Positions 1 to 8,772 of a stretch of 64,000 nucleotides of DNA are shown here, piece after piece; positions within the stretch are counted from its first letter, which is position 1, and every line of letters begins with the position of its first letter. The notes under the pieces are model-generated. The model did not search any database. It was not told where the DNA came from and saw only the letters and a list, made by a program, of their open reading frames with translations. The translations under genes were made by a program, and so were the position numbers. Location of the stretch: positions 1-64,000 of the forward strand of contig JANQDY010000198.1 of NCBI GenBank assembly GCA_028278625.1, given 5' to 3'. The stretch is from Thermodesulfobacteriota bacterium. GTDB taxonomy: Bacteria; Desulfobacterota; DSM-4660; Desulfatiglandales; Desulfatiglandaceae.

Positions 1-381
1 TCAGCGGCCTTTGACATGCCGTCGCCCACCTTCACAATAAGGGAAGATCCCACACCGGCCCTCTACAATGACCCTGGGCTCGCCAGGCGGCTGGGGAAAA
101 CATTTGGACGGGTGATGGGTCAGGATCGGGTGCTTTTGAGGGATCCTGAGATGATCGGTGAAGATTTTGCCCGCTACGGCCGCACAAGGGCGAAAGTCCC
201 CATTTTCATGTTTCGCATCGGCACGGTGGGGATGAACGACTGGCAGGAAGGGTCCCTTCGTGGAAAAGGGTTTCCGCCACTTCATTCCGCCTCCTTTGCC
301 CCGGAAGCTTTGCCGACCATTGAAACGGGGGTGGTGGCAATGGCATCAGCCGTGCTGGAGCTCTTGGGCGCTAACAAATGA
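1..381 (+). CDS. M20-family amidohydrolase/peptidase, C-terminal part (partial)
   Basis: The reading frame is open from base 1 and stops with TGA at 379-381, so only the last 126 codons of the gene are in the window. The translated end carries the H-S-A-S-F-A-P-E stretch near its C-terminus, which matches the conserved metal-binding His and substrate-contact region of M20 amidohydrolases (hippurate hydrolase and IAA-amino acid hydrolase type), followed by a typical C-terminal helix. These are zinc or manganese enzymes that cleave N-acyl or peptide bonds in the cytoplasm. An internal ATG at 16 is not a credible start because similarity to the family continues upstream of it. Family assignment is fairly sure; the substrate is unknown. 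Confidence 0.75.
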   Translation, partial: SAAFDMPSPTFTIREDPTPALYNDPGLARRLGKTFGRVMGQDRVLLRDPEMIGEDFARYGRTRAKVPIFMFRIGTVGMNDWQEGSLRGKGFPPLHSASFAPEALPTIETGVVAMASAVLELLGANK

Positions 382-410
382 GGGAAGGTTGAAGAATAAG
401 GAAGCCCCCT

Positions 411-1958
411 CTAAACAGACCTGCCATAGGGAATGCCCAGCTTCTTCATGCGGCCCCGGAGAGTGCTGGGGTGGAGCCCCAGAATATGGGCGGCCCCGTC
501 TCTCCCTTCCACTTTTCCCCCCGAAAAGGCCAACGTCTCACAAATGTGGTTCTTCATGACCTGATCCAGGGGCAATGGGTGCATAGGAGGCTGTTCATCG
601 GTCTTTGAAGGGCTTAATTGTGTCGTCATCTCCAGGAGATCCGCTTTCAGAAACCCGTCTTCACCGCTGATCTGGTTTTGGATCAAAGCCCGTTCCACCA
701 GGTTTTCCAACTCACGCACATTTCCCGGCCAGTGATATGCCTGGAGACGTTCTATGAAACGGGGGGCCGGTACCGGCAGGGACCGCATCTTGAGTTCCCT
801 TGATTTTCGCTCGATAAAATGGCTCACCAGGGCCGGAATGTCTTCGGTTCGCTGACGGAGCGGTGGAATCATGATGGGGAAGACGTTGAGCCGGAACCAC
901 AGATCTTCCCTGAACCGACCGGCCTGAATCATTTCTTCCAGATTTCGGTGGGTCGCGCTGATGATGCGAACATCCACCGGAATGGTCTCGGTCCCTCCAA
1001 CCCGTTCGATTTCATGCTGCTGAAGAACCCGAAGGAGCCTCACCTGAGCGGCCGGCGGTAAATCGCCGATTTCGTCAAGAAAAATGGTTCCGGTGTGAGC
1101 CCTTTCGAAACGGCCCCTTTTCCGGCTAAGGGCCCCTGTAAAGGCTCCCTTTTCGTGCCCGAAGAGCTCACTGTCCATGAGGTTTTCCGGAATGGCTCCG
1201 CAGTTTACTTTAATGAAGGGCCTCTCCCTTCGCGGGGAGGAATAGTGCACGGCGTTGGCGAATACTTCCTTTCCCGCTCCGGTCTCCCCCATGAGCAGGA
1301 CCGGGCTGTTCAAGGGCGCCACCTGGGCCACCGCCCGTGCGGCGGCCTTGAGCCCGAAGTCGGCGCCGATGATGGTATCTCCGGTCATCTCCAGCATCCG
1401 TTGATGCAGATACCGGTTATCGTCCGTGACCATGTCCTGAAGCCGAAGGATCTCCTGGTGTTGCAGGATGTTGCTGACGGCCATGACAAAGGGTTCAAGT
1501 AGCAGCGAGAGGAGATGCGCGTGTGTTTCGGTATAACGGTGCTTCCCTTCCGCAAAAAGGCTCAGGTTACCCAGACGCTTTTTTTCCAGCTCCAGGTCCA
1601 TGCCGAGGAAGGAACTGTTTTCAGGGAAAAATCTGGGCATGATCTGGTGAAGGGGCGGTTCGGCCAGCGCCAAGTCATTGATGACGATGACCCGGGGCTC
1701 CTGGGCCCACCGTTCTTTCATCCATCCCCAGAATTCCTTTTGGATGGGAATGGTCTCTTTTGGTTTTTTCAGATGATCCGGCCAGATGGATGCCAGTATC
1801 CGGCCGATATTCAATTCCGGCTCATACAAACCGAAAAACATGCCTGAGATGGGCATGTGTCTTTTCAGGTAGCCCATGCAGCGTTTCATGGCGGTTTCGA
1901 TGTTGAGACTGCTGAAAATCCTGAGGGTGGCTTCGCGAAAAAATCGATTTTCATCCAT
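411..1958 (-). CDS. Sigma-54-dependent transcriptional activator with N-terminal GAF-like domain
   Basis: 515 residues. There is no receiver domain; residues about 1-180 look like a GAF-type sensory domain. The AAA+ domain (about 195-430) shows Walker A GETGAGKE, the sigma-54 contact loop GAFTGA, Walker [10 protein letters not shown] and the arginine-finger region. A Fis-type helix-turn-helix lies at the C-terminus ([20 protein letters not shown]). The start is supported by GGGAG nine bases upstream of the ATG. The gene is divergent from the small gene and RND efflux genes at 2162-6806, and a good -24/-12 promoter with an upstream palindrome lies in the gap, so it probably senses a ligand directly and activates that efflux operon. 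Close in layout to FhlA/NorR-like activators; the ligand is unknown. Confidence 0.92.
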   Translation of the reverse strand: MDENRFFREATLRIFSSLNIETAMKRCMGYLKRHMPISGMFFGLYEPELNIGRILASIWPDHLKKPKETIPIQKEFWGWMKERWAQEPRVIVINDLALAEPPLHQIMPRFFPENSSFLGMDLELEKKRLGNLSLFAEGKHRYTETHAHLLSLLLEPFVMAVSNILQHQEILRLQDMVTDDNRYLHQRMLEMTGDTIIGADFGLKAAARAVAQVAPLNSPVLLMGETGAGKEVFANAVHYSSPRRERPFIKVNCGAIPENLMDSELFGHEKGAFTGALSRKRGRFERAHTGTIFLDEIGDLPPAAQVRLLRVLQQHEIERVGGTETIPVDVRIISATHRNLEEMIQAGRFREDLWFRLNVFPIMIPPLRQRTEDIPALVSHFIERKSRELKMRSLPVPAPRFIERLQAYHWPGNVRELENLVERALIQNQISGEDGFLKADLLEMTTQLSPSKTDEQPPMHPLPLDQVMKNHICETLAFSGGKVEGRDGAAHILGLHPSTLRGRMKKLGIPYGRSV

Positions 1959-1984
1959 TCTTTATAACTCCCGAACGACTTGAG

Positions 1985-2000
1985 CTTTCATATTTGAAAG
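1985..2000. promoter_or_regulatory. Palindromic upstream activator site (candidate)
   Basis: CTTTCA-TATT-TGAAAG is a perfect 6+6 palindrome about 105 bp upstream of the -24/-12 promoter at 2103. A second CTTTCA half-site begins at 2036, exactly 51 bp (about five helical turns) further on. An IHF-like sequence, CAACATATTGAAA, lies at 2072-2084 between these sites and the promoter. This is the usual architecture of a sigma-54 promoter, and the divergent activator gene is the obvious candidate to bind the palindrome. The site is seen in the sequence; its function is inferred. Confidence 0.55.
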
Positions 2001-2102
2001 GTCTTACTACAAACTGCCAAATATAACAGCAAGAACTTTCAAATAAAACAGCAGTGGGTGTTTTCATGTTCCAACATATTGAAATAATGGGATGAAAGTT
2101 TA

Positions 2103-2118
2103 TGGCACGAATTTGGCT
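2103..2118 (+). promoter_or_regulatory. Sigma-54 (-24/-12) promoter
   Basis: TGGCACGAATTTGGCT matches the consensus TGGCACG-N4-TTGCW at all but one position and keeps the obligatory GG-N10-GC spacing (GG 2104-2105, GC 2116-2117). Transcription would start near 2129, giving a leader of about 33 bases to the ATG at 2162. The promoter overlaps the upstream in-frame ATG at 2102, which therefore cannot be the start of the first gene. Confidence 0.8.
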
Positions 2119-2161
2119 AAAGGGCCATAGGATTACCATACAAAACAGTGGAGCAAAGGAA

Positions 2162-2473
2162 ATGAATTGGATTGAACTCATACAACTGAGGGCATACTCC
2201 CAAGGGGATCGGGAAGCGGCAGTCAATGCCTTTCATGAACTCTCATTTAAAAACATTCATGGACGTCTGATGGATATCCGTCTTTTCGGGAATCACACCC
2301 TGCAAAACGATTTGATCATCTGCATGAATTGGCGCGGGGAGATCCCCAAAGAAGGGAAAACCCCTTTGGGATTGCAGTTGGCAGCCGCATTTTCCCAATT
2401 CGGTCGATTTCATCATGCCATCTGGACCGGACGTGGGAAACAGAACGTGAATGAAAGGAGGCAGAATCCATGA
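2162..2473 (+). CDS. Small conserved-looking protein at head of RND efflux operon
   Basis: 103 residues and no recognised family. The start at 2162 is chosen because AAAGGA precedes it and because the sigma-54 promoter at 2103-2118 excludes the ATG at 2102. The protein has no signal peptide or membrane segment. It has an alpha/beta appearance, with an N-terminal helix (NWIELIQLRAYSQGDREAAV) and later hydrophobic strands, and could be a small ferredoxin-like-fold or monooxygenase-like domain; that is a guess. Its stop overlaps the start of the adaptor gene (ATGA at 2470-2473), so it is translationally coupled to the efflux genes and may regulate or assist them. Confidence 0.7.
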   Translation: MNWIELIQLRAYSQGDREAAVNAFHELSFKNIHGRLMDIRLFGNHTLQNDLIICMNWRGEIPKEGKTPLGLQLAAAFSQFGRFHHAIWTGRGKQNVNERRQNP

Positions 2474-3774
2474 AACGCACCGCACCATCTCTCAAAAGAA
2501 CGCTCATTGGCCTTGCCGCAATCGGGTTCACTCTTTTGGTCGTGGCAATCCTGTTTCGGCATTACAGATCGAACGCGGAAGAAGCCGAAGTTCCAAAAAC
2601 GGTAATCCGGCCCGTTAAAACCGTGTGCCTGAAAGAAGCAAGCCCCTATGAGACCCGTTCCTTTCCAGGTCTTGTTCGTGCCGCATCCGAAACCAGGCTG
2701 GCCTTTCGGGTCGGCGGTCCTCTGGTTGAATTGGCGGTATGCATCGGGCAACGGGTCGCCCAAGGCGACACCGTCGCGAGGATCGATCCCAGGGATTTTG
2801 AAGTGAGTATCATGCGCCTTACCGCGCGACTGAACGAGGCCAAGGCCAACCTGAAGGCCATGAAGAAGGGGGCCAGGGTTGAGGATATCGCTCTTCTTGA
2901 AGCGCGTCTCAAGGCGGACAAGGCGAGACTCCTGGAAGCGGAAAACCAGCATAACCGCTATCAAGCCCTGGCAGACGGAAAAATCGTATCCCGGTCTGAA
3001 TATGACCATATTAAAGCGGCCTTTGAAATGGCCATGGCAAATCGGGATGCCACGCTTCAGGAGCTCAAGAAAGCCCGGAGAGGGTCCCGAAAAGAGGATG
3101 TGGAAGCAGCGGAGGCCAGGATCAAAAGCCTCGTAGCCGATTTGACGGCGGCCAGGCATGCCCTCAAGGATACCCGGCTGAAAGCGCCCTTTACGGGGAT
3201 TGTGAACCGTCAGTACGTGGAAAACCACGAATACGTGAACCCAGGAGAATCCATCGTGTCATTGCTCGATTTTTCAGTGGTGGAAGTGCATACGAGCATC
3301 CCCGAGGATCTAATCATCCGTCCTGCCCAATTCAGCAATATTTCCTGTGCCCTTGATGCTTATCCGGACAGGCGGCTGACGGCCACGGTCAAGGAGATGG
3401 GCCGCAAGACAGACAGCGCCAATCAGAGCTACCCCTTGACCGTGATGCTCAACATTCCCGGTGACATGGTGGTCGAGCCGGGCATGGCGGCCACCGTCAA
3501 CATCACGCTCAAAGACGGGGGACGGAAATCAAAAGGCTTCATGCTCCCTTCCGGGGCTGTTTTCGGGGATGGGTCAAAACATTCCGCTGTCTGGCGTATC
3601 GATCCCCAAACCATGCGGGTTATCAAGACCCCCATAGAAACGGGAGCAGTTCATGGGGATTTGGTTGAAGTGATGTCCGGCCTAAACAGCGGAGACTGTG
3701 TGGTGGGGGCGGGGACCCGGTATCTTCGGGAAAACCAGAAAGTCCGCGTCCTCAACCGGGAGGATCGTTCATGA
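2470..3774 (+). CDS. RND efflux periplasmic adaptor (membrane fusion) protein
   Basis: 434 residues. An N-terminal membrane anchor lies at about 11-29. It is followed by the split biotinyl/lipoyl-like domain (GGPLVELAVCIGQRVAQGDTVARIDP), a long alpha-helical hairpin rich in Lys, Glu and Ala (about 110-235), the second lipoyl half (LKAPFTGIVNRQYVENHEYVNPG is split across about 237-260), and beta-barrel and membrane-proximal domains. It bridges the inner-membrane pump to an outer-membrane channel in the periplasm. AAAGGAGG lies just upstream of the ATG. The start overlaps the preceding gene and the stop overlaps the pump gene (ATGA at 3771-3774), so the three genes form one operon. No TolC-type gene is present nearby, so the channel must be encoded elsewhere. 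Confidence 0.92.
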   Translation: MKRTAPSLKRTLIGLAAIGFTLLVVAILFRHYRSNAEEAEVPKTVIRPVKTVCLKEASPYETRSFPGLVRAASETRLAFRVGGPLVELAVCIGQRVAQGDTVARIDPRDFEVSIMRLTARLNEAKANLKAMKKGARVEDIALLEARLKADKARLLEAENQHNRYQALADGKIVSRSEYDHIKAAFEMAMANRDATLQELKKARRGSRKEDVEAAEARIKSLVADLTAARHALKDTRLKAPFTGIVNRQYVENHEYVNPGESIVSLLDFSVVEVHTSIPEDLIIRPAQFSNISCALDAYPDRRLTATVKEMGRKTDSANQSYPLTVMLNIPGDMVVEPGMAATVNITLKDGGRKSKGFMLPSGAVFGDGSKHSAVWRIDPQTMRVIKTPIETGAVHGDLVEVMSGLNSGDCVVGAGTRYLRENQKVRVLNREDRS

Positions 3775-6700
3775 AGATCACCGAATACGCCATTACCAAA
3801 AAGACCGTCTCCTATTTTGCGGCCCTGATCCTTTTGGGCGGCGGCCTCTGGTCCTATCAAAAACTGGGAAAACTGGAATTTCCCACATTCACCATCAAAA
3901 CAGCGGTGGTGTCCACCCCCTATCCGGGGGCATCGGCCATCGAAGTGGAGCAGGAAGTGACGGACCGGTTGGAAAAGGCGGTTCAGCAACTCTCACAGAT
4001 CGACAAGGTCCGGTCCATATCAAAGGCCGGCCTTTCCATCATCTACGTGGACATCCGGCGGGAATACGACAGCCGGGCCATGCCCCAGATATGGGACGAA
4101 CTGCGCCGCAAAGTGGCCGATGTTCAAGGCAGGCTCCCGCCGGGGGCCGGACCCTCGGTGGTCAATGACGATTTCGGTGACGTTTACGGCGTCTTTTTCG
4201 CCCTCACCGGAGAAGGTTATACGGACCGGGAACTTAAAGACACGGCGGATTTTTTGAAACGGGAACTCCTCCTGGTAAAGGACGTGGCCCGGGTGGAGAT
4301 CTGGGGGGACCATCAGGAAACCGTTGAACTGGAAATCGCAAGGGCCCGGATGGCGGAACTGGGCATCTCCATGGAAACGATCTTGAACACCCTAAACCTC
4401 CAGAACCAGGTGACCGATGCCGGCAGGGTGCGGGTGGGAAGCGATTATATCCGCATGAACCCCACCGGGACTTTCGAATCGGTGGGGGATTTGGGGGATC
4501 TGCTGGTGCAAAGCACCGATGACGGGAAGCTCATCTACCTGAAGGACGTGGTCTCCATTCGCCGAGATTACCTGGATCCGCCCCAATGGCTGCTGCGGCA
4601 CAACGGCAGCCAGGCCCTGGGCCTGGGAATCGCCACGGTGGACGGCGGCAATGTGGTGGAAATGGGCCGTGCGGTGCGAGAACGGATCCATCAGTTGAAG
4701 GGGAGCATTCCGGTGGGCATGGAACTTCAGGCCATCTCCTATCAATCGGATCTGGTGAACGCTTCGGTGAACGCCTTTGTCATAAATCTGGTGGAGGCGG
4801 TGGCCATCGTCATTGCCGTGCTCTGTATCACCATGGGACTCTCAAGCGGGATGCTCATGGGGGTCATTCTATTGCTAACCATTTTCGGCACCCTCATCGG
4901 CATGAATCTTCTGAAAATCGACTTTCAGATGATCTCCCTGGGGGCCCTGATTTTGGCCCTGGGTATGCTGGTGGACAACGCCATCGTGGTGACCGAGGGG
5001 ATTCTGGTGCGGGTCCGGCAGGGAATGGCCCGGAAAGTGGCGGCCCTTGAAACCGTAAACCAGACGGCCTGGCCCCTTCTTGGAGCCACGCTTGTTGCGG
5101 TGCTGGCATTTGCCGCCATCGGCACCAGCAAGGACAGCACCGGTGAATTTCTCATAAGCCTTTTCCAGGTGATGGCCATTTCCCTGGGCCTGAGCTGGGT
5201 CCTGGCCATAACGCTCACGCCCCTGTTCTGTGTTCAGTTTCTGCCGAAAAGCAAGGAGGATCATTCCAAAGACCCCTACAGCGGGAAATTCTTCACCTTT
5301 TACCGGGGACTTTTAAATTCTTGTCTTGGGCATCGCACACTGACATTGCTGGCTCTGATGTGTGTCCTTGCTGCGGCATTCTTCGGTTTTACCCTCATTC
5401 CGAACAATCTGTTTCCCAATGATTCCAGGAAACAATTCATGCTCAATTACCGGTTGCCCGAAGGAACCCACATTGAAAAAACATCTCAAGACCTTCAACG
5501 ACTGGAGACCTATTTGACGGGCCGGAAGGAGGTGACCGGCACCACCACCTTTGTGGGCCGTGGCGGACTCAGGTTCACGCTCACCTATGAACCGGAAATG
5601 CCCGACGGCAGCTACGGCCAGATTCTGGTCTCGGTAGGAGAACAAAAGGATATTGATCCTTTGATGACACTGCTCCGGCGGGAGCTGCCCGAACAATTTC
5701 CGGACGCGGAAATGGAACTCCGGAAATTTAGACGGGGCCCGGGGGAAGGGGCACAGATCCAGGCGCGATTCAGCGGTCCGGACATGCGCGTGCTTCGGGA
5801 ATTGGCTGAGGATACCGAAAACATCATGGCATCGGATCCTGTATCCACGGAAATCCGGCATGACTGGCGGCAGCCGGTGCCGGTGCTGCGTCCCAGGGTC
5901 AATGAAGCGGCGGCCAGGCGTCTGGGGATCACCCGGCCCCAGGTGTCCGATGCCCTGGCCATGAATTTTTCCGGAAAAACCGTCGGCCTTTACCGGGAAC
6001 GGGAAGACCTCATGCCCATCCACATCCGGGCGCCCCTGGCGGAACGTCAGTCGGTGGAACGGATCCACGATATGGTGGTATTCAGTCCGGTCACCGGCCG
6101 GGCCGTTCCCATGAAGCAGATCGTCACCGGTATGGAGACCGCATGGGAAGCCCCCATCATCCGCCGCTACAACCGACGGCGCACCGTCACGGTGGGGTGT
6201 AACCCCGTCCTGGGCAACCCCAGCACCCTTCTTAAAAGGATCGGTCCCCGAATCGAAGCCATCCCCCTCCCTCAGGGATATTCACTGGAATGGGGCGGAG
6301 ACCGTGAGCATTCCGAAGAGGCCAACGAAGGGCTTTTTCAAATGGTGCCCGTCTTCTTCCTGGCCATGATCTTTACCGTGGTAGCGCTCTTTAACGCGGT
6401 TCGACAGACCGTGATCATCTTTTTGTGCCTGCCCCTGGTGAGCATCGGAGTCACCGCCGGGCTGCTGCTCACGGGGCATCCCTTCGGATTCATGTGCATT
6501 TTAGGGTATCTGGGCCTCTCCGGCATGATCATCAAGAACGCGGTGGTCCTTATCGATCAGATCGATCTGGAAATCCGTGAGGGAAAAGCCCCGTTTCAGG
6601 CCATTCTGGACTCGTCAGTGAGCAGGCTCAGACCCGTCTCCATGGCATCGCTCACCACCATTTTGGGCATGCTGCCGCTCTTGAGGGATGTCTTTTTCGT

Positions 6701-6806
6701 GGGCATGAGCATCACCATCATCGGCGGTCTCGTATTCGGGACGGTGCTGACGCTGCTGGTGGTGCCGGTATTGTATTCGGTATTTTTCAGGATCAGGCCA
6801 CCGTGA
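3771..6806 (+). CDS. RND-family efflux pump, inner-membrane permease (AcrB/HAE1 type)
   Basis: 1011 residues, the usual length for this family. Twelve membrane segments fall in the expected 1+5+1+5 pattern, with two large periplasmic loops after TM1 (about 35-330) and TM7 (about 555-865). The proton-relay motif in TM4 reads LVDNAIVV, so the second of the paired aspartates of AcrB is Asn, a variation seen in many environmental members. The TM10 lysine is kept (IIKNAVVLID). It exports hydrophobic or toxic compounds in exchange for protons. It is the third gene of the sigma-54-controlled operon starting at 2162. Substrate cannot be told from sequence. Confidence 0.93.
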   Translation: MKITEYAITKKTVSYFAALILLGGGLWSYQKLGKLEFPTFTIKTAVVSTPYPGASAIEVEQEVTDRLEKAVQQLSQIDKVRSISKAGLSIIYVDIRREYDSRAMPQIWDELRRKVADVQGRLPPGAGPSVVNDDFGDVYGVFFALTGEGYTDRELKDTADFLKRELLLVKDVARVEIWGDHQETVELEIARARMAELGISMETILNTLNLQNQVTDAGRVRVGSDYIRMNPTGTFESVGDLGDLLVQSTDDGKLIYLKDVVSIRRDYLDPPQWLLRHNGSQALGLGIATVDGGNVVEMGRAVRERIHQLKGSIPVGMELQAISYQSDLVNASVNAFVINLVEAVAIVIAVLCITMGLSSGMLMGVILLLTIFGTLIGMNLLKIDFQMISLGALILALGMLVDNAIVVTEGILVRVRQGMARKVAALETVNQTAWPLLGATLVAVLAFAAIGTSKDSTGEFLISLFQVMAISLGLSWVLAITLTPLFCVQFLPKSKEDHSKDPYSGKFFTFYRGLLNSCLGHRTLTLLALMCVLAAAFFGFTLIPNNLFPNDSRKQFMLNYRLPEGTHIEKTSQDLQRLETYLTGRKEVTGTTTFVGRGGLRFTLTYEPEMPDGSYGQILVSVGEQKDIDPLMTLLRRELPEQFPDAEMELRKFRRGPGEGAQIQARFSGPDMRVLRELAEDTENIMASDPVSTEIRHDWRQPVPVLRPRVNEAAARRLGITRPQVSDALAMNFSGKTVGLYREREDLMPIHIRAPLAERQSVERIHDMVVFSPVTGRAVPMKQIVTGMETAWEAPIIRRYNRRRTVTVGCNPVLGNPSTLLKRIGPRIEAIPLPQGYSLEWGGDREHSEEANEGLFQMVPVFFLAMIFTVVALFNAVRQTVIIFLCLPLVSIGVTAGLLLTGHPFGFMCILGYLGLSGMIIKNAVVLIDQIDLEIREGKAPFQAILDSSVSRLRPVSMASLTTILGMLPLLRDVFFVGMSITIIGGLVFGTVLTLLVVPVLYSVFFRIRPP

Positions 6807-7020
6807 TGAACAGATGGCAATAAGGGAGCCGTTTTGTGCTGGGTGCCCATTCGGGAACCGCCGCCATCAGGCATCTGCCAAATGAAGCGGCATTGATGTT
6901 TCCCTCAGGCAGACCCGGGCCTTGAAACCGCTATTGGCAAAAGAAAGTCGTCGGATCAAAGGCCAGCGGCCTAACCCTTTGGAAACAGAGATTCATGAAA
7001 AGCATGGATCGATTGGCCCG

Positions 7021-7434
7021 CTACTTTTTGACGGAGCACTTATATGGGAGCTTCAACTGACTGACCATGGTCAGTACCTCATATTCGGGCTCCTTGTGAA
7101 TGAGGGTCGCATGATGAACGAACGCATAGGCCGCGATGATTGCGTCGGCCAACGAGATCTGGTAATTGGCTTTGAATTCTCCGCCTTTCAAAAGGACGGG
7201 CTCACTCAGATCTGAGATGTGGGTTGCCTGGATGCTCTTGAGGGTGGCATAACGCAACTCAGCCGTTTCAATGCCATGGTATTGGATGGTTTTATAATAG
7301 GCTTCAAACAAGACCAGAGAAGGCAGGAGGATCGCCTCGGTTCTCAGGATCTCTTCGACCTGGTCTGCCCCTTTTTCGTCATCCATCAGGGTCGGGATGG
7401 CGGATGTATCGGGAAGAAAGAGATCTCTATTCAC
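7021..7434 (-). CDS. vapC: PIN-domain ribonuclease, toxin of a VapBC-like pair
   Basis: 137 residues, normal for VapC. The acidic residues expected to bind magnesium are visible: Asp9 in LPDTSAI, Glu44 in LVLFEAYY, Asp97 in ISLADAIIAAYA, and an acidic cluster at about 115-119 in HKEPEYE, where the last position has Glu instead of the commoner Asp. PIN toxins cut RNA and are held inactive by the partner antitoxin. Its start overlaps the end of the AbrB-like gene by 8 bp, which is the standard antitoxin-first layout. It stands alone between the efflux and reductase genes, which suits a mobile accessory module. Confidence 0.85.
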   Translation of the reverse strand: MNRDLFLPDTSAIPTLMDDEKGADQVEEILRTEAILLPSLVLFEAYYKTIQYHGIETAELRYATLKSIQATHISDLSEPVLLKGGEFKANYQISLADAIIAAYAFVHHATLIHKEPEYEVLTMVSQLKLPYKCSVKK

Positions 7435-7654
7435 GGCGCGTGTCCCTTGCTCTGTCTTCCAGCAGACTTTGAGAAAGGCCTTCGCTTTTCGAACAACCGC
7501 GCAGGGCCTCTATTGGATCACCCGGAAGCGGTATCAGTTTAATTACAGAGCCGGTATCAATCCACACCACTCTTGTCCCCGCCTTGATTCCATACTTCCT
7601 GCGCAACGACACCGGAACGACGACTTGCCCCTTTTTTGTAATAACGGATTCCAT
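7427..7654 (-). CDS. vapB: AbrB/MazE-family antitoxin
   Basis: 75 residues. The N-terminal swapped-hairpin DNA-binding domain is recognisable (SVITKKGQVVVPVSLRRKYG, with GTRVVWI following). The C-terminal tail is flexible and charged and would wrap the toxin. AGGATC precedes the ATG. It overlaps the PIN toxin gene downstream by 8 bp and is expected to repress its own promoter as a complex with the toxin. Confidence 0.88.
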   Translation of the reverse strand: MESVITKKGQVVVPVSLRRKYGIKAGTRVVWIDTGSVIKLIPLPGDPIEALRGCSKSEGLSQSLLEDRARDTRRE

Positions 7655-7758
7655 TTTGATCCTACTTTTCTACGATTTATCTTACTTTTTTAGATATTGC
7701 AGGACGATCCCACGCCTGTCAATGCGCATTCGCTCATTTCAGAAGGAAAAGGTATTTG

Positions 7759-7787
7759 TTGACATGAAAGCCAAATCTCCATATGTT
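7759..7787 (+). promoter_or_regulatory. Sigma-70 promoter of the FabG-like gene
   Basis: A perfect -35 box TTGACA (7759-7764) is followed after 17 bases by TATGTT (7782-7787). Transcription would begin near 7794. This lies inside the longer reading frame that opens at 7783, and so supports the ATG at 7840 as the true start of the reductase gene. Confidence 0.6.
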
Positions 7788-7839
7788 CGATCCCAAAAAT
7801 GGGCCTCATCCGGTAATTTTTCAGAAGATAGGACATGTT

Positions 7840-8580
7840 ATGATCGATTTGCAGGGCAGAACCGCGTTGGCAACCGGAGGTTCAAGGGGAATCGGTAAAG
7901 CGATTCTGGTTAAGCTGGCCCGGGCCGGGGCTGACACTTGTTTTGTCGATTTGATTTCCGATTCATCCCATGGGGTGATCCGTGAGATCGAAGCGCTGGG
8001 CGTTCCATGTTCATTCTATGAAGCGGACGTGGCCGATTTTGAGCAGTGTAATCAAATTGTCGGACAAGTCATTAAACGGTTTGGAAAGATCGATATTCTC
8101 ATAAACAATGCCGGTATCACCCGTGACAATTTGTTGCTGAAGATGAGTCAACGGGATTGGCAGGATGTGATGAACGTCAATCTGGGTGGTATTTTCAACA
8201 TGTGCAAGGCGGTCATCAAACCCATGTTGAAAGCCAGGTATGGTCGGATCATCAACATGGGTTCCATTGTGGGGTCCACCGGAAACCCCGGACAGGTCAA
8301 CTATTCTTCCGCCAAGGCCGGATTAATCGGGTTTACAAAATCACTGGCCAAAGAGGTGGCTTCCAGGAATGTGACCTGCAACGCCATTGCGCCGGGATTC
8401 ATTAAATCCGAGATGACCGACAAGCTGGATGAAAAACAGAAAGAGGCCATGCTGTCACAGGTTCCCATGAAGCGGATGGGAACACTGGAGGATGTGGCCA
8501 ATGGGGCCTTGTTTCTGGTGTCGCCCATGGCCGACTATATTACCGGTACCACGCTTCATATAAACGGCGGAATGTATTAG
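7840..8580 (+). CDS. SDR-family oxidoreductase, FabG-like 3-oxoacyl reductase
   Basis: 246 residues from the ATG at 7840, the usual FabG length. The cofactor motif TGGSRGIG, the NNAG motif, the catalytic Ser (MGSIVGSTG), and Tyr and Lys in YSSAK are all present, with the C-terminal GG-M-Y end typical of FabG. It reduces a 3-oxoacyl thioester or a similar ketone with NAD(P)H in the cytoplasm. The start is set by the promoter at 7759-7787 and AGGA upstream. It is monocistronic, with a terminator-like hairpin just after the stop. It may not be the housekeeping FabG, because no other fatty-acid synthesis gene is nearby. Confidence 0.88.
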   Translation: MIDLQGRTALATGGSRGIGKAILVKLARAGADTCFVDLISDSSHGVIREIEALGVPCSFYEADVADFEQCNQIVGQVIKRFGKIDILINNAGITRDNLLLKMSQRDWQDVMNVNLGGIFNMCKAVIKPMLKARYGRIINMGSIVGSTGNPGQVNYSSAKAGLIGFTKSLAKEVASRNVTCNAIAPGFIKSEMTDKLDEKQKEAMLSQVPMKRMGTLEDVANGALFLVSPMADYITGTTLHINGGMY

Positions 8581-8622
8581 AACGTCAGCCTTTCTCGGCC
8601 AATGTTACCGTCAGCCACAAAG

Positions 8623-8640
8623 CCGGAGGTTCCGGTTTTT
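8623..8640 (+). terminator. Short rho-independent terminator-like hairpin
   Basis: CCGGA-GGT-TCCGG followed directly by five T residues, 42 bases after the stop of the reductase gene. The stem is short (5 bp), so the call is moderate. Confidence 0.45.
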
Positions 8641-8772
8641 GACGATCAGGCTTTTCTCCCAATGTGAATGATGGCCCGCCGCCCATGTCGCAACCCATCC
8701 TTTATTCCATTCCCTACCGGGGGATTGAGCAAAACGGTATCTTGAAATTCAATATGATTGCTGGGAGAAAAT

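Noticed and set aside
2102..2161. Upstream in-frame ATG extending the small efflux-operon gene
   Set aside because: The ATG is part of the -24 box of the sigma-54 promoter, so it cannot be in the message.
7783..7839. Longer N-terminus of the FabG-like protein
   Set aside because: It lies on the -10 box of the promoter and the family's sequence begins at the ATG 7840.
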